From Mycoplasmatota bacterium (GTDB lineage Bacteria > Bacillota_I > Bacilli_A > MAG-NZ): a stretch of 64,000 nucleotides of DNA. The notes beneath the pieces are model-generated. The model did not search any database. It worked only from the letters and a program-made list of their open reading frames with translations, and had not been told where the DNA came from. The DNA lies in NCBI GenBank assembly GCA_018394315.1, contig CP074575.1:581001-645000 (forward strand), in the 5' to 3' direction. Both the position numbers and the translations under genes were made by a program. Positions 42,809-53,151 of this stretch are shown one piece after another; the stretch's first letter is position 1, and each line of letters opens with the position of its first letter.

Positions 42809-44529
42809 TTGAATTTTTTTGCAGTAAACCACATTGAAACACCATTTTCGATATTTTCAATTCCGAAATCGAAATTATGTGCTTTAAGAGTTTCTGAAAC
42901 AATATATAATCCAAGACCTGTACCTTTGGTTTTAGATGAGGATTTAGTTCTTGATTCATCAACTCTATAAAATGGTTCGAATAAGTGTTCTAAAGAATCT
43001 TCTGGAATACTCACACCATAGTTATTCACCATAAATGTTATTGTGTTTCGGTTTTCACGTATGCTGATATCAATTTTTTCACCAGCAGGAGTATATTTTA
43101 TCGCATTTGTGATAATGTTAGAAACGACCATTGATAGTAGCTTCTTATCACCATAAATAACTGGGCTTCTAACCGTATCAAGTGAAACTTCTTGACGGTA
43201 TTGATTTGTAAGATTAATAACAGAATCTAAAGTTTTTTGAGCCAATGTTTTTAAATTAATCTTATCTAGGTCTTCTTTAATATCCATTTCATCTAGCTTG
43301 AATATATCAAGTAGGTCTTTTATCATGACGTCTAGATTCGTGATTTCGGCTAAGACTTTATGTAATTCTTCTTCTTGCTCATTTATTGAAAATATTCCGT
43401 CTAGTATACCTTGAACAGTAATATTCATCACCATTAATGGTGTTTTCAATTCATGTGATATAGCTGAAATAAAGTTTCTTCTTAGGGCAACTTGCTTTGT
43501 TTGTTTTTCATATAATTCTAAAACTTCTTTATTACGGTTATTTAATTGGTCAATATTTTCTTTTAGATTAACCGCAATTGTATTGATACTATTCGATAAT
43601 GAAGAAGTTTCTTTATTTTGATTTTCATTAGCGTTGATATCAAAATTAAGTTCTGATATTTCTTTAGCAGCATCATCAATTGAGATAATTGGTTTAGAGA
43701 TCATATTACTAACTATAACTGAGATAATTATCGCTAATGCTATCATAACTGCATAAATTGAAAAGTTATAGGTACTTAAGATGTTTAAGACACTTTCACT
43801 GCTTTGCATAACGTATATTGTTAACAAGATATGATGATCATTTATCTTATGTAGATAAATATAGTTTGTAGAAAACTCTGTTTCACTTATCCATGGTTCT
43901 CCTGTTTCAATGTGAGTAATTATCTCACTTTGATCTAGAGACTTTATTTGGGATAACTCACCTCTTGCTACTTGGTTATACATAAACATTGGATTTAAAT
44001 TATCGGGGGAGTGAATCTCGGTAGCCATCCCTCTAATTTCCATGCAATCATCACAACCATAATCAAATTTAAGATCATTGTTGACTTTAAGACTACTGAC
44101 GTTCCAGTCTTCACTATCTGAAATTTTAGAAACTTTAGCTACAATTCTATCCCTGAGTTTTATAGATGTAAGTATGTCATCTAAAATTATATTGAAGCGT
44201 TCAGCTGTTGACCTATTGGTAACTTCAACTGAGTTAACCGAGTATTCACTTGTAACTAAGTCGTAGTTGTTATCAACAATTAAAGAGATACTATTATTAT
44301 TGGATGCGAAAGTATACATGTCATCGAAGTAATCGTCATTATTAATAATAGAAATTTTTTCTACGAATGATTCTAATTCAAGTTCAATTTCAGATAACTG
44401 AGTATTCATGTAAAATCCTTGGAAGAGAACACGGTAAATTAAGAATTGTAAGACTATTAATAATAGAATGAATGAAGTAATTAAGAAAAAGATTTGATTA
44501 GATAATGAAAGATTTCTGAATTTTCTCAT
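42802..44529 (-). CDS. Sensor histidine kinase
   Basis: 575 residues. Membrane helix at about 12-34, a roughly 215-residue extracytoplasmic sensor domain, second helix at about 255-276, HAMP linker, coiled segment, HisKA with the phospho-acceptor in FISAISHELKTPLMVM, and HATPase motifs SNIITNAIKYTPAG, LFEPFYRVD and GTGLGLYIV. The sensor contains a CDDC pair (YGCDDCMEIRGM) about 165 residues in. It overlaps its response regulator by four bases. The signal is not known. Confidence 0.92.
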   Translation of the reverse strand: MRKFRNLSLSNQIFFLITSFILLLIVLQFLIYRVLFQGFYMNTQLSEIELELESFVEKISIINNDDYFDDMYTFASNNNSISLIVDNNYDLVTSEYSVNSVEVTNRSTAERFNIILDDILTSIKLRDRIVAKVSKISDSEDWNVSSLKVNNDLKFDYGCDDCMEIRGMATEIHSPDNLNPMFMYNQVARGELSQIKSLDQSEIITHIETGEPWISETEFSTNYIYLHKINDHHILLTIYVMQSSESVLNILSTYNFSIYAVMIALAIIISVIVSNMISKPIISIDDAAKEISELNFDINANENQNKETSSLSNSINTIAVNLKENIDQLNNRNKEVLELYEKQTKQVALRRNFISAISHELKTPLMVMNITVQGILDGIFSINEQEEELHKVLAEITNLDVMIKDLLDIFKLDEMDIKEDLDKINLKTLAQKTLDSVINLTNQYRQEVSLDTVRSPVIYGDKKLLSMVVSNIITNAIKYTPAGEKIDISIRENRNTITFMVNNYGVSIPEDSLEHLFEPFYRVDESRTKSSSKTKGTGLGLYIVSETLKAHNFDFGIENIENGVSMWFTAKKFKK

Positions 44530-45206
44530 TTGTCTACTTCAAATCTATATCCTAAACCAAAAACGGTCTTTATAATTCTTGAATGTAGTCCAAGTAATTT
44601 ACGTAGTTTCTTAATATAAGTATCAACAATTCTAGTTTCTACTCCGCTTGTTCCCCATACTTCTTCAAGAATCTTTTCTCTAGTACACACTTCTCCTTGA
44701 TTGTTTATCAGAAATTTAAGTAAATCAAATTCTGTTCTTGATATATCGATAGTTTTTCCATCTACCTTGACTAATAATGTCTCGGTATTCAATTCGATAG
44801 GTCCCACATGTAATGTTTCTTTTGTTTCTTCTAAGTTAGAGGATGATATTCTATGTAATAAACTTTTTGCCTTCGCAACTAATATTTTGGGGTTGAAAGG
44901 TTTAGTAATGTAATCATCAATTCTGTAGGAGTAACCCTTTAAGATGTCTTCTTCACTAGATAATGCAGTCATTATAATGATTGGTATATTGCTGGTTTCT
45001 CTAATAGTTTCTGTTACTGTCCAACCGTCAATATGTGGCATCATTATGTCTAAACAGATCAAATCGATATCGTTACTATTGAATTTTTCTAGTGCGATAA
45101 AGCCATCGTCTGCAGTAATAACGTTAAAACCCTCAGCTTTGAAGTATTTAGAAACTACAGATTGGATAGTGGGTTCATCTTCTACAACTAAGATTGTTTT
45201 TTCCAT
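44526..45206 (-). CDS. OmpR-family response regulator
   Basis: 226 residues. Receiver domain with acidic pocket E9-D10, phospho-acceptor Asp53 (CLDIMMPHIDG), Thr/Ala switch (IIMTAL) and Lys in YITKPFNP; C-terminal winged helix (ISRTEFDLLKFLINNQGEV, VDTYIKKLRKLLG, VFGLGYRFE). Cognate of the downstream kinase. Promoter not obvious in the 104-base gap to divergent mnmG, apart from a minus-strand TAAAAT. Confidence 0.95.
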   Translation of the reverse strand: MEKTILVVEDEPTIQSVVSKYFKAEGFNVITADDGFIALEKFNSNDIDLICLDIMMPHIDGWTVTETIRETSNIPIIIMTALSSEEDILKGYSYRIDDYITKPFNPKILVAKAKSLLHRISSSNLEETKETLHVGPIELNTETLLVKVDGKTIDISRTEFDLLKFLINNQGEVCTREKILEEVWGTSGVETRIVDTYIKKLRKLLGLHSRIIKTVFGLGYRFEVDK

Positions 45207-45310
45207 AATTACCCCCTTTAAATTATTTTATCATATAAAGGATTAATTTTAAAACGTTTGTGCTAAAATAGGATAGGTATTAACTAGCTGTATAAGGAAG
45301 GTGACGATAT

Positions 45311-47167
45311 ATGTTTGATGTTATCGTTATTGGTGGAGGACACGCTGGTATCGAAGCAAGTTTAGCTTCTGCTAGGATGAGTCACTCTACTCTATTAGTG
45401 ACAGGAAATGTAAATAAGATAGGAAATTTACCATGTAATCCATCTATTGGTGGACCCGCTAAAGGCATTGTGGTTCGTGAAATTGATGCCTTAGGTGGAG
45501 AAATGGGAGTAAACATAGATAAAACTTATATACAAATGAAAATGTTGAACTTATCAAAGGGTCCCGCAGTTAGAGCTTTACGCGCCCAAGCTGATAAAAT
45601 TCTATATACTAAAGAGATTATAAGAACTTTGAAGAAACAGGATAATCTAAATATTCTTGAGGCATTTGTTGATCGACTTGTGGTTGAAAATAACCTTATA
45701 AAGGGTGTTGTTTTAGAAAGTGGAGAAGTATTACATTCTAAAGCAGTAATTATTACTACAGGAACATATATGCAAAGTAAGATATTAGTGGGTAACAGAG
45801 TAACCATTAATGGCCCTGAAGGAGATAGAACTTCATTTGGATTAAGTGATCATCTAAGGGAGTTAGGGTTCGAGACGTTTAGACTTAAAACGGGAACTCC
45901 CCCTAGAATTCATAAAGATTCTATTGATTACTCTAAAACTATTATTCACCCAGGTGATAAAGTTATGAGAAAATTTTCTTACACTAATCAAGTGCCTTTT
46001 ATGAGGGTTGACGAACAATTACCATGTCACTTAACATATACAACTCATAACACGCACGAGATTATTAACAGAAATTTAACTCGAAGTAGTATGTATTCGG
46101 GCGTTGTTGAGGGAGTTGGACCAAGGTATTGTCCGAGCATTGAAGATAAGATTGTTAGGTTTAGTGATAAAGATAAGCATCAGTTATTCTTAGAACCTGA
46201 AAGCATTTTTACAGATGAAGTTTATTTAGCTGGATTTTCTAGCAGCTTACCTTACGAAGTCCAAGATGATATGATTAAGACAATTCCGGGATTAGAAAAC
46301 TGTGAAATATTAAAATATGCATATGCGATAGAGTACGATGCAATCGTTCCTAAACAATTGCTTCCAACTTTAGAGACTAAAATTATAAGTGGGCTTTATT
46401 CAGCAGGGCAAGTAAATGGAACGAGTGGGTACGAAGAAGCCGCAGGTCAAGGATTAGTTGCTGGAATTAATGCTTGTTTAAAGATAGAAGAAAGAGATCC
46501 GTTGATTTTGAAACGAAATGAAGCCTATATTGGTGTTTTAATAGATGATCTAGTCACTAAAGGAACAAAAGAGCCATATAGACTACTAACCTCAAGGGCT
46601 GAGTTCAGATTGCTTTTGCGTCACGATAATGCGGATATAAGATTAACTGAAAAAGGACATGAGGTAGGTTTAATTAATAATTCACGTTATTTAGAATATA
46701 AGAATAAACTTTTGAATATCGAAGAAGAAATTACTCATCTAAGAATTACTAAAATATACCCTACAGAAGATGTAAATGAGTATTTACTTAGTATTGGTTC
46801 AACTAAGTTAAAGGATAAGTCTTTAGCTTATGACTTATTAAAAAGACCTGAGTTATCTTATTATCAAGTGAAAGAAATAATTGGTCAGTTAGTTAAAATA
46901 ACACCAGAAGAAGCTGAACAAGTTGAAGTACAAATAAAGTATCAAGGATATATTGATAAAGCCGAGAAGAATGCTGAAAAGATGTTGAAAATGGAAAATC
47001 TACTAATACCACCAACTATTAATTATGATGATATTCATAATTTAGCTTACGAAGCCAAAGAGAAACTGAAGGAAATCGAACCACAAACAATTGGTCAAGC
47101 AATGAGAATTAGTGGTGTAACTCCTGCAGATATATCTATTTTAATGATACATATTAGGACGTTATGA
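45311..47167 (+). CDS. mnmG: tRNA wobble uridine modification enzyme
   Basis: 618 residues, normal length. FAD-binding [16 protein letters not shown] at the N terminus, [22 protein letters not shown], and the two MnmG signature blocks around GTPPRI and [13 protein letters not shown]. With MnmE it installs cmnm5 at U34. It overlaps rsmG by four bases and starts the mnmG-rsmG-parA-parB block that usually lies near the replication origin. Confidence 0.96.
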   Translation: MFDVIVIGGGHAGIEASLASARMSHSTLLVTGNVNKIGNLPCNPSIGGPAKGIVVREIDALGGEMGVNIDKTYIQMKMLNLSKGPAVRALRAQADKILYTKEIIRTLKKQDNLNILEAFVDRLVVENNLIKGVVLESGEVLHSKAVIITTGTYMQSKILVGNRVTINGPEGDRTSFGLSDHLRELGFETFRLKTGTPPRIHKDSIDYSKTIIHPGDKVMRKFSYTNQVPFMRVDEQLPCHLTYTTHNTHEIINRNLTRSSMYSGVVEGVGPRYCPSIEDKIVRFSDKDKHQLFLEPESIFTDEVYLAGFSSSLPYEVQDDMIKTIPGLENCEILKYAYAIEYDAIVPKQLLPTLETKIISGLYSAGQVNGTSGYEEAAGQGLVAGINACLKIEERDPLILKRNEAYIGVLIDDLVTKGTKEPYRLLTSRAEFRLLLRHDNADIRLTEKGHEVGLINNSRYLEYKNKLLNIEEEITHLRITKIYPTEDVNEYLLSIGSTKLKDKSLAYDLLKRPELSYYQVKEIIGQLVKITPEEAEQVEVQIKYQGYIDKAEKNAEKMLKMENLLIPPTINYDDIHNLAYEAKEKLKEIEPQTIGQAMRISGVTPADISILMIHIRTL

Positions 47168-47850
47168 GAGATTTGTTTTTAGACTTAGGAATTGAACTAA
47201 CAAATGATCAATTAGAAAAGTTCAATAAGTATTATGAGTTGTTGGTAGAGTGGAACGATAAGGTTAATTTAACTGCAATTGTAGAGAAAAAAGAAGTATT
47301 TATCAAGCATTTTTTTGATTCTTTAGCAGTTCTTAAAGTTTATAATTTTAGGAATGAACTAATTTGTGATATTGGCTCGGGAGCAGGATTTCCTGGTATA
47401 CCGTTAAAGATTGTCTATCCAGAGATAAGTCTAACAATCGTAGATTCTCTAAGGAAAAGAATAGATTTTTTAAATATGCTCTCAAGCGAGTTAAATTTAA
47501 ATGTGAATGCGGTTCATGCAAGAGCTGAAGATTATATCAAATTTAATAGAGAAAAGTTTGATGTTGTTTTTGCTAGAGCTGTGGCTAGATTAAATATATT
47601 AAGTGAACTCTGTATTCCCTATGTTAAGATAGGTGGATATTTTATTGCGCTGAAAGGTAGTAGTGCTATTGATGAAGTCAGAAGTAGTGTTATAGCATTT
47701 AAAGAATTAGGGGCAGACTTAGATAAAGTGATTAATTATCAATTACCTAGTGGATTAGGAGAACGCGCATTAGTTAAAGTAAAGAAGAAGAGGGCTACTA
47801 ACAAAAAGTATCCTAGAAGTTTTGGGAAAATTAAGAAGTTACCTCTCTAA
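47164..47850 (+). CDS. rsmG: 16S rRNA (guanine-N7) methyltransferase G
   Basis: 228 residues. SAM-dependent methyltransferase of G527 (E. coli numbering). It has [25 protein letters not shown], the SAM-binding [16 protein letters not shown] and [11 protein letters not shown]. Translationally coupled to mnmG. Mutants of this gene give low-level streptomycin resistance in many bacteria. Confidence 0.96.
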   Translation: MRDLFLDLGIELTNDQLEKFNKYYELLVEWNDKVNLTAIVEKKEVFIKHFFDSLAVLKVYNFRNELICDIGSGAGFPGIPLKIVYPEISLTIVDSLRKRIDFLNMLSSELNLNVNAVHARAEDYIKFNREKFDVVFARAVARLNILSELCIPYVKIGGYFIALKGSSAIDEVRSSVIAFKELGADLDKVINYQLPSGLGERALVKVKKKRATNKKYPRSFGKIKKLPL

Positions 47851-47937
47851 ATAATTTAGTAGTGCTAAATTCAAGAAAATATGATTTAATAGTAGTATAG
47901 GAAGTTTAGAAAAGTTGACTTTTTAGAGGTGAATGAG

Positions 47938-48711
47938 ATGGGAAAAATAATATCAGTTGTTAATCAAAAAGGTGGAGTAGGTAAGACTACTACTGCTGTA
48001 AACTTAGGAGCTGCATTAGCATATAAAGGAAGAAAAGTATTGTTGGTTGATTTGGACCCTCAAAGTAACGCAACTGTCGGGGTTGGGATTAATAGAGGTT
48101 TTTTAGAGTATAATGGTTACGATGTACTAATTGGAGATGTAGCAACTGTTGATGCTATTGTCGAATCGAGTGTAAAGAATTTGGACATCTTACCTTCAAC
48201 AATAGATTTAGCTGGGTTGGAATTATCGTTAGCTAATTTAGAAGAAAGAGAATTTCAACTGTTTAATAAATTGAGTACAGTGAGAGATAACTATGATTAT
48301 GTTATTATTGATTGTCCTCCATCGTTAGGATTAGTTACTATTAATGCATTATGTGCATCAAATAGCACTCTAATTCCAGTTCAATGTGAGTTTTATGCGC
48401 TGGATGGGCTAACTCAATTACTTAATACTATTAGAATAGTGCAGACAAGACTTAGACCTCGTAAAAGGGATTTGAAGATTGAGGGAGTTCTATTAACTAT
48501 GTTAGATAATAGAAATAATTTTGGGTTTGAGATAGTTAATGAGGTAAAGAAGTACTTCAAGGAGAAAGTGTTTAATACGATTATTCCAAGAAATGTGCAA
48601 TTACAAATTGCTCCATCTCATGGGAAGTCTATTCAACAATTTTCACCAAATTCTAGAGGTGCAATGGTGTATCGTGAATTAGCGGCGGAGGTCGAGAAAA
48701 ATGAAGAGTAG
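47938..48711 (+). CDS. parA: Chromosome partitioning ATPase ParA/Soj
   Basis: 257 residues from the ATG behind AGAGGTGA; an in-frame GTG overlaps the site. Deviant Walker A VNQKGGVGKTTTAVNLG with both signature lysines, LLVDLDPQSNATVG, and IIDCPPSLGLVT. Works with ParB in origin segregation and control of initiation. The 3' end overlaps parB by 11 bases. Confidence 0.95.
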   Translation: MGKIISVVNQKGGVGKTTTAVNLGAALAYKGRKVLLVDLDPQSNATVGVGINRGFLEYNGYDVLIGDVATVDAIVESSVKNLDILPSTIDLAGLELSLANLEEREFQLFNKLSTVRDNYDYVIIDCPPSLGLVTINALCASNSTLIPVQCEFYALDGLTQLLNTIRIVQTRLRPRKRDLKIEGVLLTMLDNRNNFGFEIVNEVKKYFKEKVFNTIIPRNVQLQIAPSHGKSIQQFSPNSRGAMVYRELAAEVEKNEE

Positions 48712-49522
48712 ATTAGGTAAGGGGTTAAGTGAATTATTTAATGAAAATAATTTTTTAGATGCAATGGATGGTGAAACTAGTTCTGAGATAAGTTTAGATG
48801 ATGTTGTTGCAAATCCGTACCAGCCAAGAAAAGTTTTTGATCAAGCTCAACTACAAGAGTTAGCTGATTCAATAAAAGAGCATGGTGTTGTCACACCAAT
48901 TATTGTTAAGTTAGTTAATGATAAATATGTAATTATAGCGGGCGAAAGACGTACTAGAGCTTGTCGCTTAGCAGGATTAGAAACAATACCAGCAATCATA
49001 AGAGATTATACTGAAGCTCAAATGATGGAGATTGCATTATTAGAAAATATTCAACGTGAAGATCTAACACCGATTGAAATTGCTTATTCTTATAAAGCTA
49101 TGATTGATAAATTAGGTATTACACAAGATCAATTATCTAAAAGGGTTGGTAAGAGCAGATCGCAAGTAACTAATATGATAGGGTTATTGAATCTACCTGA
49201 TTTGGTTCAAAATATGGTTGACCAAGGTGACATATCAATGGGTCATGCCAGAGTCCTAAGTAAGATTAAGGATAATGATAGAATTATTGAAATTGCTAAA
49301 CAAGTAAGGGAGCAAAGTTTAAGTGTTCGTGATATTGAGGCAATTGGTAGAGAAGAAGTTAAAAAGATTAAAGTCATCCGAAAGATAACAAATGAATACG
49401 CTGATTATCAAAGAGACTTTACTCAAGCTCTTAATATGGATGTAACTGTTAAAAAGGGATCAGTTATTATTAAATTTAAAAACAATAATGAACTTGAAGA
49501 ATTATTAACTAAGGTTAAGTAG
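48701..49522 (+). CDS. parB: ParB/Spo0J-type chromosome partitioning protein
   Basis: 273 residues. CTP-binding ParB/Srx fold with VVANPYQPRKVFD and IAGERRTRACRLAG, then LLENIQREDLTPIEIAYSYKAM and the HTH (TQDQLSKRVGKSRSQVTNMIGLL), and a C-terminal dimer domain. Spo0J and Noc are close paralogues; the position next to parA supports Spo0J, but Noc cannot be excluded. No parS-like site (TGTTTCACGTGAAACA) was seen in the window. Confidence 0.92.
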   Translation: MKSRLGKGLSELFNENNFLDAMDGETSSEISLDDVVANPYQPRKVFDQAQLQELADSIKEHGVVTPIIVKLVNDKYVIIAGERRTRACRLAGLETIPAIIRDYTEAQMMEIALLENIQREDLTPIEIAYSYKAMIDKLGITQDQLSKRVGKSRSQVTNMIGLLNLPDLVQNMVDQGDISMGHARVLSKIKDNDRIIEIAKQVREQSLSVRDIEAIGREEVKKIKVIRKITNEYADYQRDFTQALNMDVTVKKGSVIIKFKNNNELEELLTKVK

Positions 49523-49710
49523 TGATAGATATTAAGTTAAATGACATTGTGGTTTTAAAAAAAGGGCATGCCTGTGGTGCTAATCTATGGAAGATTGTAA
49601 GATTTGGCGCAGATGTAAAACTTGAATGTCAAGAATGCAAAAGAATAATAATGATGCCTAGAGTCGAAGTGAAAAAGAAAGTTAAGAAAGTTATTGAATT
49701 AGAGGAGTAG
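49522..49710 (+). CDS. DUF951 protein
   Basis: 62 residues with a GTG start that overlaps the parB stop by one base. MIDIKLNDIVVLKKGHACGANLWKIVRFGADVKLECQECKR: the HACG and CxxC motifs plus a Lys-rich tail define the DUF951 family, often encoded beside ParB in Bacillota. The two Cys/His sites look like a small zinc or nucleic-acid-binding fold. Function not established. Confidence 0.9.
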   Translation: MIDIKLNDIVVLKKGHACGANLWKIVRFGADVKLECQECKRIIMMPRVEVKKKVKKVIELEE

Positions 49711-49734
49711 ATAACTCTACTCCGATTTTTATTT
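49703..49734 (+). terminator. Terminator after DUF951 gene
   Basis: GGAGTAGA-taac-TCTACTCC followed by GATTTTTATTT, closing the mnmG-rsmG/parA-parB block. Confidence 0.85.
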
Positions 49735-49747
49735 AAAGAGGTTAAAT

Positions 49748-50029
49748 ATGAAAAAAATAGTGGACACAATTATAAAATTTAGAGATGAAAGAAACTGGGA
49801 AAAACATGATACTCCAAGTAATTTAGCCAAATCAATTATTATCGAAGCAGCAGAACTCTTAGAAAATTACCAGTGGTCAGATGAAGCAGTAGATTTAGAA
49901 AATGTAAAAGAAGAGCTTGCAGATATTTTAATATATTCAATAGCTATGGTGTATGATTTAGGATTAGATATAGAAGATATTATCTTTGAAAAACTAAAGA
50001 AAAATGCGCTTAAATATCCTATTAAGTAA
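49748..50029 (+). CDS. MazG-like nucleotide pyrophosphohydrolase
   Basis: 93 residues. The all-alpha NTP-PPase core: IIIEAAELLENYQW and VKEELADILIYSI give the ExxE...ExxD magnesium-binding set. The short RS21-C6/MazG-like type hydrolyses non-canonical or excess dNTPs. It has an AAAGAGG site, and its stop overlaps the MFS gene start by one base, so the two are cotranslated. Confidence 0.87.
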   Translation: MKKIVDTIIKFRDERNWEKHDTPSNLAKSIIIEAAELLENYQWSDEAVDLENVKEELADILIYSIAMVYDLGLDIEDIIFEKLKKNALKYPIK

Positions 50030-51186
50030 TGAGTAAAAATGCATTTAAAATGCTTCTATTATCTTTATTAATAGGAGTTACTATTTATTTAGAAAAGCCT
50101 ATACTGCCCGAAATATTAAGGTTACATTCGATTGATTTATCTTGGTCTGGGGCATTATTTGCTGTTTTTGGATTTTCTGTTATGTTGTTTGCTCCTTTTT
50201 TGGGAGATGTTGGAGATAAAAAAGGTAGAAAGTTAGTTTTAATTATTTCAGTACTAGGTATGGCAGTTGGACAATTAATCTTCGGGTTATCAAGTGCTAT
50301 AAGTGGTATGTTAATTTCAAGGTTTATTTTCGGAAGTTTTTTCAGCGGAATAGCTGTGAATTTTATGGCATATTTCAATGATAATTACATGGGTTCAGAA
50401 AAATCGAGGATGATTAGCTATAACTTGGCAATCATGGCTTTTGGATTAGCTTTAGGTAGTCTATTTGGTGGTTATCTAAGTGGAGTAATAAATACTATTA
50501 ACATTTATTTTCTTCAATCTATTTTGTTTGTTATTATAGCTTTTGTTGTTTTCTTCATCTATCCGAAAGAGTATATTAGGATTGATGTTAAAAGAAATTA
50601 TGTGTTTAATATGTATCAAAATATAAAACGGGTGAAATTAAGTGGACTTTTACCAGGGATGATTGTAACTATGGTATTTTCTATAGGGATTTATATCGTT
50701 TTAAATTTCTTAGAATTTTATTTATCTAGCAAGAACTTCTCTTTGGGTCAGATTGGATTATATGTTTTCTCAATAAGTTTAGTTGGAGTATTAGGGAATA
50801 TCTTTATTACCCCAACATTATTAAGAAGGTTTGATGAAAAGATTTATCTTGTAGTAATTTTGATTGTTAGCGGGATTTCTTTAATGATAACGAGTTATCA
50901 TCATGAAATAGGTTTGTATGTATTTATGTTTGTTTTTGGACTAGTAAGTATGATGTTTAAACCGATTACAACACAAATTATTTCTAAAAATGCTGAGGAT
51001 GAGCAAGGTCTAGCTTTAGGAGTAAGAGAGACTCTAATTCACTTTGGTATGATGGTGGGTTCTATTACTGGTGGTTATTTATTTAGTAGTGAGCCAACCA
51101 GCATTTTCTTTGCTAGTTCATTAATAATGTTTGTTTGTGCGATTGGATTTGGGTCTCTTAAATATTTAGAAACACGTAATAAATAG
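50029..51186 (+). CDS. MFS transporter
   Basis: 385 residues, about 12 membrane helices. Motif A between helices 2 and 3 is GDVGDKKGRKLV; helix 4 shows LISRFIFGSFFSG and helix 5 NLAIMAFGLALGSLFGGY. Resembles proton-driven drug or sugar efflux members. The substrate cannot be told from sequence. Cotranscribed with the MazG-like gene. Confidence 0.88.
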   Translation: MSKNAFKMLLLSLLIGVTIYLEKPILPEILRLHSIDLSWSGALFAVFGFSVMLFAPFLGDVGDKKGRKLVLIISVLGMAVGQLIFGLSSAISGMLISRFIFGSFFSGIAVNFMAYFNDNYMGSEKSRMISYNLAIMAFGLALGSLFGGYLSGVINTINIYFLQSILFVIIAFVVFFIYPKEYIRIDVKRNYVFNMYQNIKRVKLSGLLPGMIVTMVFSIGIYIVLNFLEFYLSSKNFSLGQIGLYVFSISLVGVLGNIFITPTLLRRFDEKIYLVVILIVSGISLMITSYHHEIGLYVFMFVFGLVSMMFKPITTQIISKNAEDEQGLALGVRETLIHFGMMVGSITGGYLFSSEPTSIFFASSLIMFVCAIGFGSLKYLETRNK

Positions 51187-51243
51187 CGTTATTTACTATA
51201 TGTTGTTATTGTGGTAGAATTTTAGTTGAGTGAGGTGATGATT

Positions 51244-52557
51244 TTGGAAAAGGAGAAACAAGAAACTATACAAGAAAAAATGAGTTCTAGAGGAAGTAGT
51301 CTTATTAGCTTCTTTAAACATAAAGAAGATGGTCTAGAATATAAAACTATAAATCTAATAATAAAGGTAATTGGTACATTAGTAGGGCTTGCTTTATTGA
51401 TATTCATTCTGCAAACAATTGGGGAATCGGTATTCCAACCCCTGTTTACATTTTTATCTATATTGTCACCATTTATTGCTGGTATAGTATTTGCCTGGTT
51501 GTTAACACCAGTGGAATCTGCATTAGTAGCTAGAGATATGAAACCTACTACTGCTGCATTCGTGGTTACTGTTATAGGTGTTTTTCTATTAATGATTCTT
51601 TTTGGTGGGTTTGCGTATGTAACAGCAAGCTCGATAATTGAGTTCTTAACTGGTGGAAAGAATATTGGATATTTTATCAATACCGGAAAAGATGTAGTAT
51701 CTACTATTAATGAATATATTAATTCTGACGCAAACGATGGTGGAGTAGTTAAGTTAGCAATTCAAGGTGGAGTAGTATTTGGATTAATTGAACGAAGTAC
51801 AGTTGTCAATTCTAGTACTGATACAGTAATAAATACGTATGAGTTGATTATTGGAACAGGGACTTCTCTTACAGATGTTATATCTTCTGCTTTAGGTTAT
51901 TTCTATAAATTTGTAATTAGTGCTGTTGTTGTAGGTTTTATGTTGCCGAACTTTAGTAACTTCGGTAACTCTGTAAAATCAATTATACCGAAAAACGTTA
52001 AAAGTGAGTGGTCTAACTTTATTGATATTGTTGGTGCATCGTTTACTGACTATATGCGTGGTGCGTTAATGATAGCTAGTATCGTAGGATCTGTAATTGC
52101 AGTTGGTATTGGGATTGTTTCTGTACTGTCAAGTACGATTTTTTATACTCCCGGATCTGTTAGTATCTTGAGTTTACACGGAGATATGTTTACGGTTATT
52201 GTATCTATAATTGTATTTGGTATATTATGTGCTCTTACTAACTTAATACCATATGCTGGGCCTTTCATAGGTGGGATACCTATAGTGATATTAGTATTAT
52301 TAAATGATCAAACTCCTGGATACTGGGTGTCTTGGGCTGTAGCTGGAGTTATTGTGGTAACTCAATCATTAGAATCTTTGTTCTTACAACCAGTAGTAAT
52401 GGGAAGAGCTACTAGAATGCATCCAGTAGCAATACTCTTAGGATTAACCATTTTTGGCTCGTTATTTGGTATCGTGGGGATGTTGGTATCAACACCTATT
52501 CTATCGGTAGGGAAATCTGTAATTAATTATTATAATGAAAAGTATGACATATTTTAA
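51244..52557 (+). CDS. AI-2E family permease
   Basis: 437 residues with TTG start (GAGGTGA at a good distance; upstream ATG and TTG overlap the site). Eight membrane segments with a long central loop; the C-terminal half has NLIPYAGPFIGGIPIVIL and GRATRMHPVAILLGLTIFGSLFGIVGML, the family signature. Family members export AI-2-like signals or act as Na+/H+ antiporters; the role here is open. Monocistronic, with a terminator. Confidence 0.88.
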   Translation: MEKEKQETIQEKMSSRGSSLISFFKHKEDGLEYKTINLIIKVIGTLVGLALLIFILQTIGESVFQPLFTFLSILSPFIAGIVFAWLLTPVESALVARDMKPTTAAFVVTVIGVFLLMILFGGFAYVTASSIIEFLTGGKNIGYFINTGKDVVSTINEYINSDANDGGVVKLAIQGGVVFGLIERSTVVNSSTDTVINTYELIIGTGTSLTDVISSALGYFYKFVISAVVVGFMLPNFSNFGNSVKSIIPKNVKSEWSNFIDIVGASFTDYMRGALMIASIVGSVIAVGIGIVSVLSSTIFYTPGSVSILSLHGDMFTVIVSIIVFGILCALTNLIPYAGPFIGGIPIVILVLLNDQTPGYWVSWAVAGVIVVTQSLESLFLQPVVMGRATRMHPVAILLGLTIFGSLFGIVGMLVSTPILSVGKSVINYYNEKYDIF

Positions 52558-52569
52558 TTATTTATATCT

Positions 52570-52600
52570 AAAAGAGATTTTAATTTGAAATCTCTTTTTT
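52570..52600 (+). terminator. Terminator of AI-2E permease gene
   Basis: AAAAGAGATTT-taatttg-AAATCTCTTTTTT. Confidence 0.88.
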
Positions 52601-53151
52601 AATGGTAAAATTATACTCATAATCATCAATTACTTAGAAAAATTTTCGAATTGCTATTTAGTAGAATCTAACGTATTTACAACTTCGACAAATTATGATA
52701 TACTTCGACATCAGAGTTTGTGTTATAGTTTTAGAATTTCCTTTTTTTCAAATTTTTGAGTGCCTAAATACTTTTCGTAACAGTATAGGTATTAAAATGG
52801 ATGTTGTCTAACTTTGTCAATATAATAACGAGTTTACATAAACTCTGATCAACTGTATAGTTAATACCAAATCTAAAAAAATTATTAATCAAGAGTTAAC
52901 TAGACTAGTTTAAATAACTCTTTTTTTATGCCTCAAAAATCTACTCAAAGAGAGTTTAATTAATTATATATAATCAGTTTTCTGACTTACTATAAGTAAA
53001 TTTATGAAATGTAAAGAATGTCTTGAAATTATATATTATAAGTGTTAGAGTATTAAATGCGGGTGCTCCAATCGCCGAGTTACTTCAATTTATAACAAAT
53101 ACTAGATTACTGTTTTAGATGAATTTTTATCTAATAATGATGGGGGTAAAT
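52601..53151. other. 550-base gap with inverted repeat and orphan terminator
   Basis: No protein gene is visible. It contains CTTCGACA twice (near 52683 and 52703), an inverted repeat ATCAGAGTTTGTGT (52710-52723) against ACATAAACTCTGAT (52836-52849), and a terminator hairpin AAGAGTTA...TAACTCTTTTTTT (52891-52927). Because no frame precedes the terminator, an untranslated RNA starting around 52815-52860 is possible. A GC-richer patch at 53057-53083 (GCGGGTGCTCCAATCGCCGAG) lies 80 bases before the GGDEF gene; it matches no c-di-GMP riboswitch pattern that I can recognise. Confidence 0.45.

Noticed and set aside
53040..53151. c-di-GMP riboswitch before the GGDEF gene
   Set aside because: A GC-richer patch is present, but I cannot find the conserved core of class I or II, so it stays an unexplained patch.
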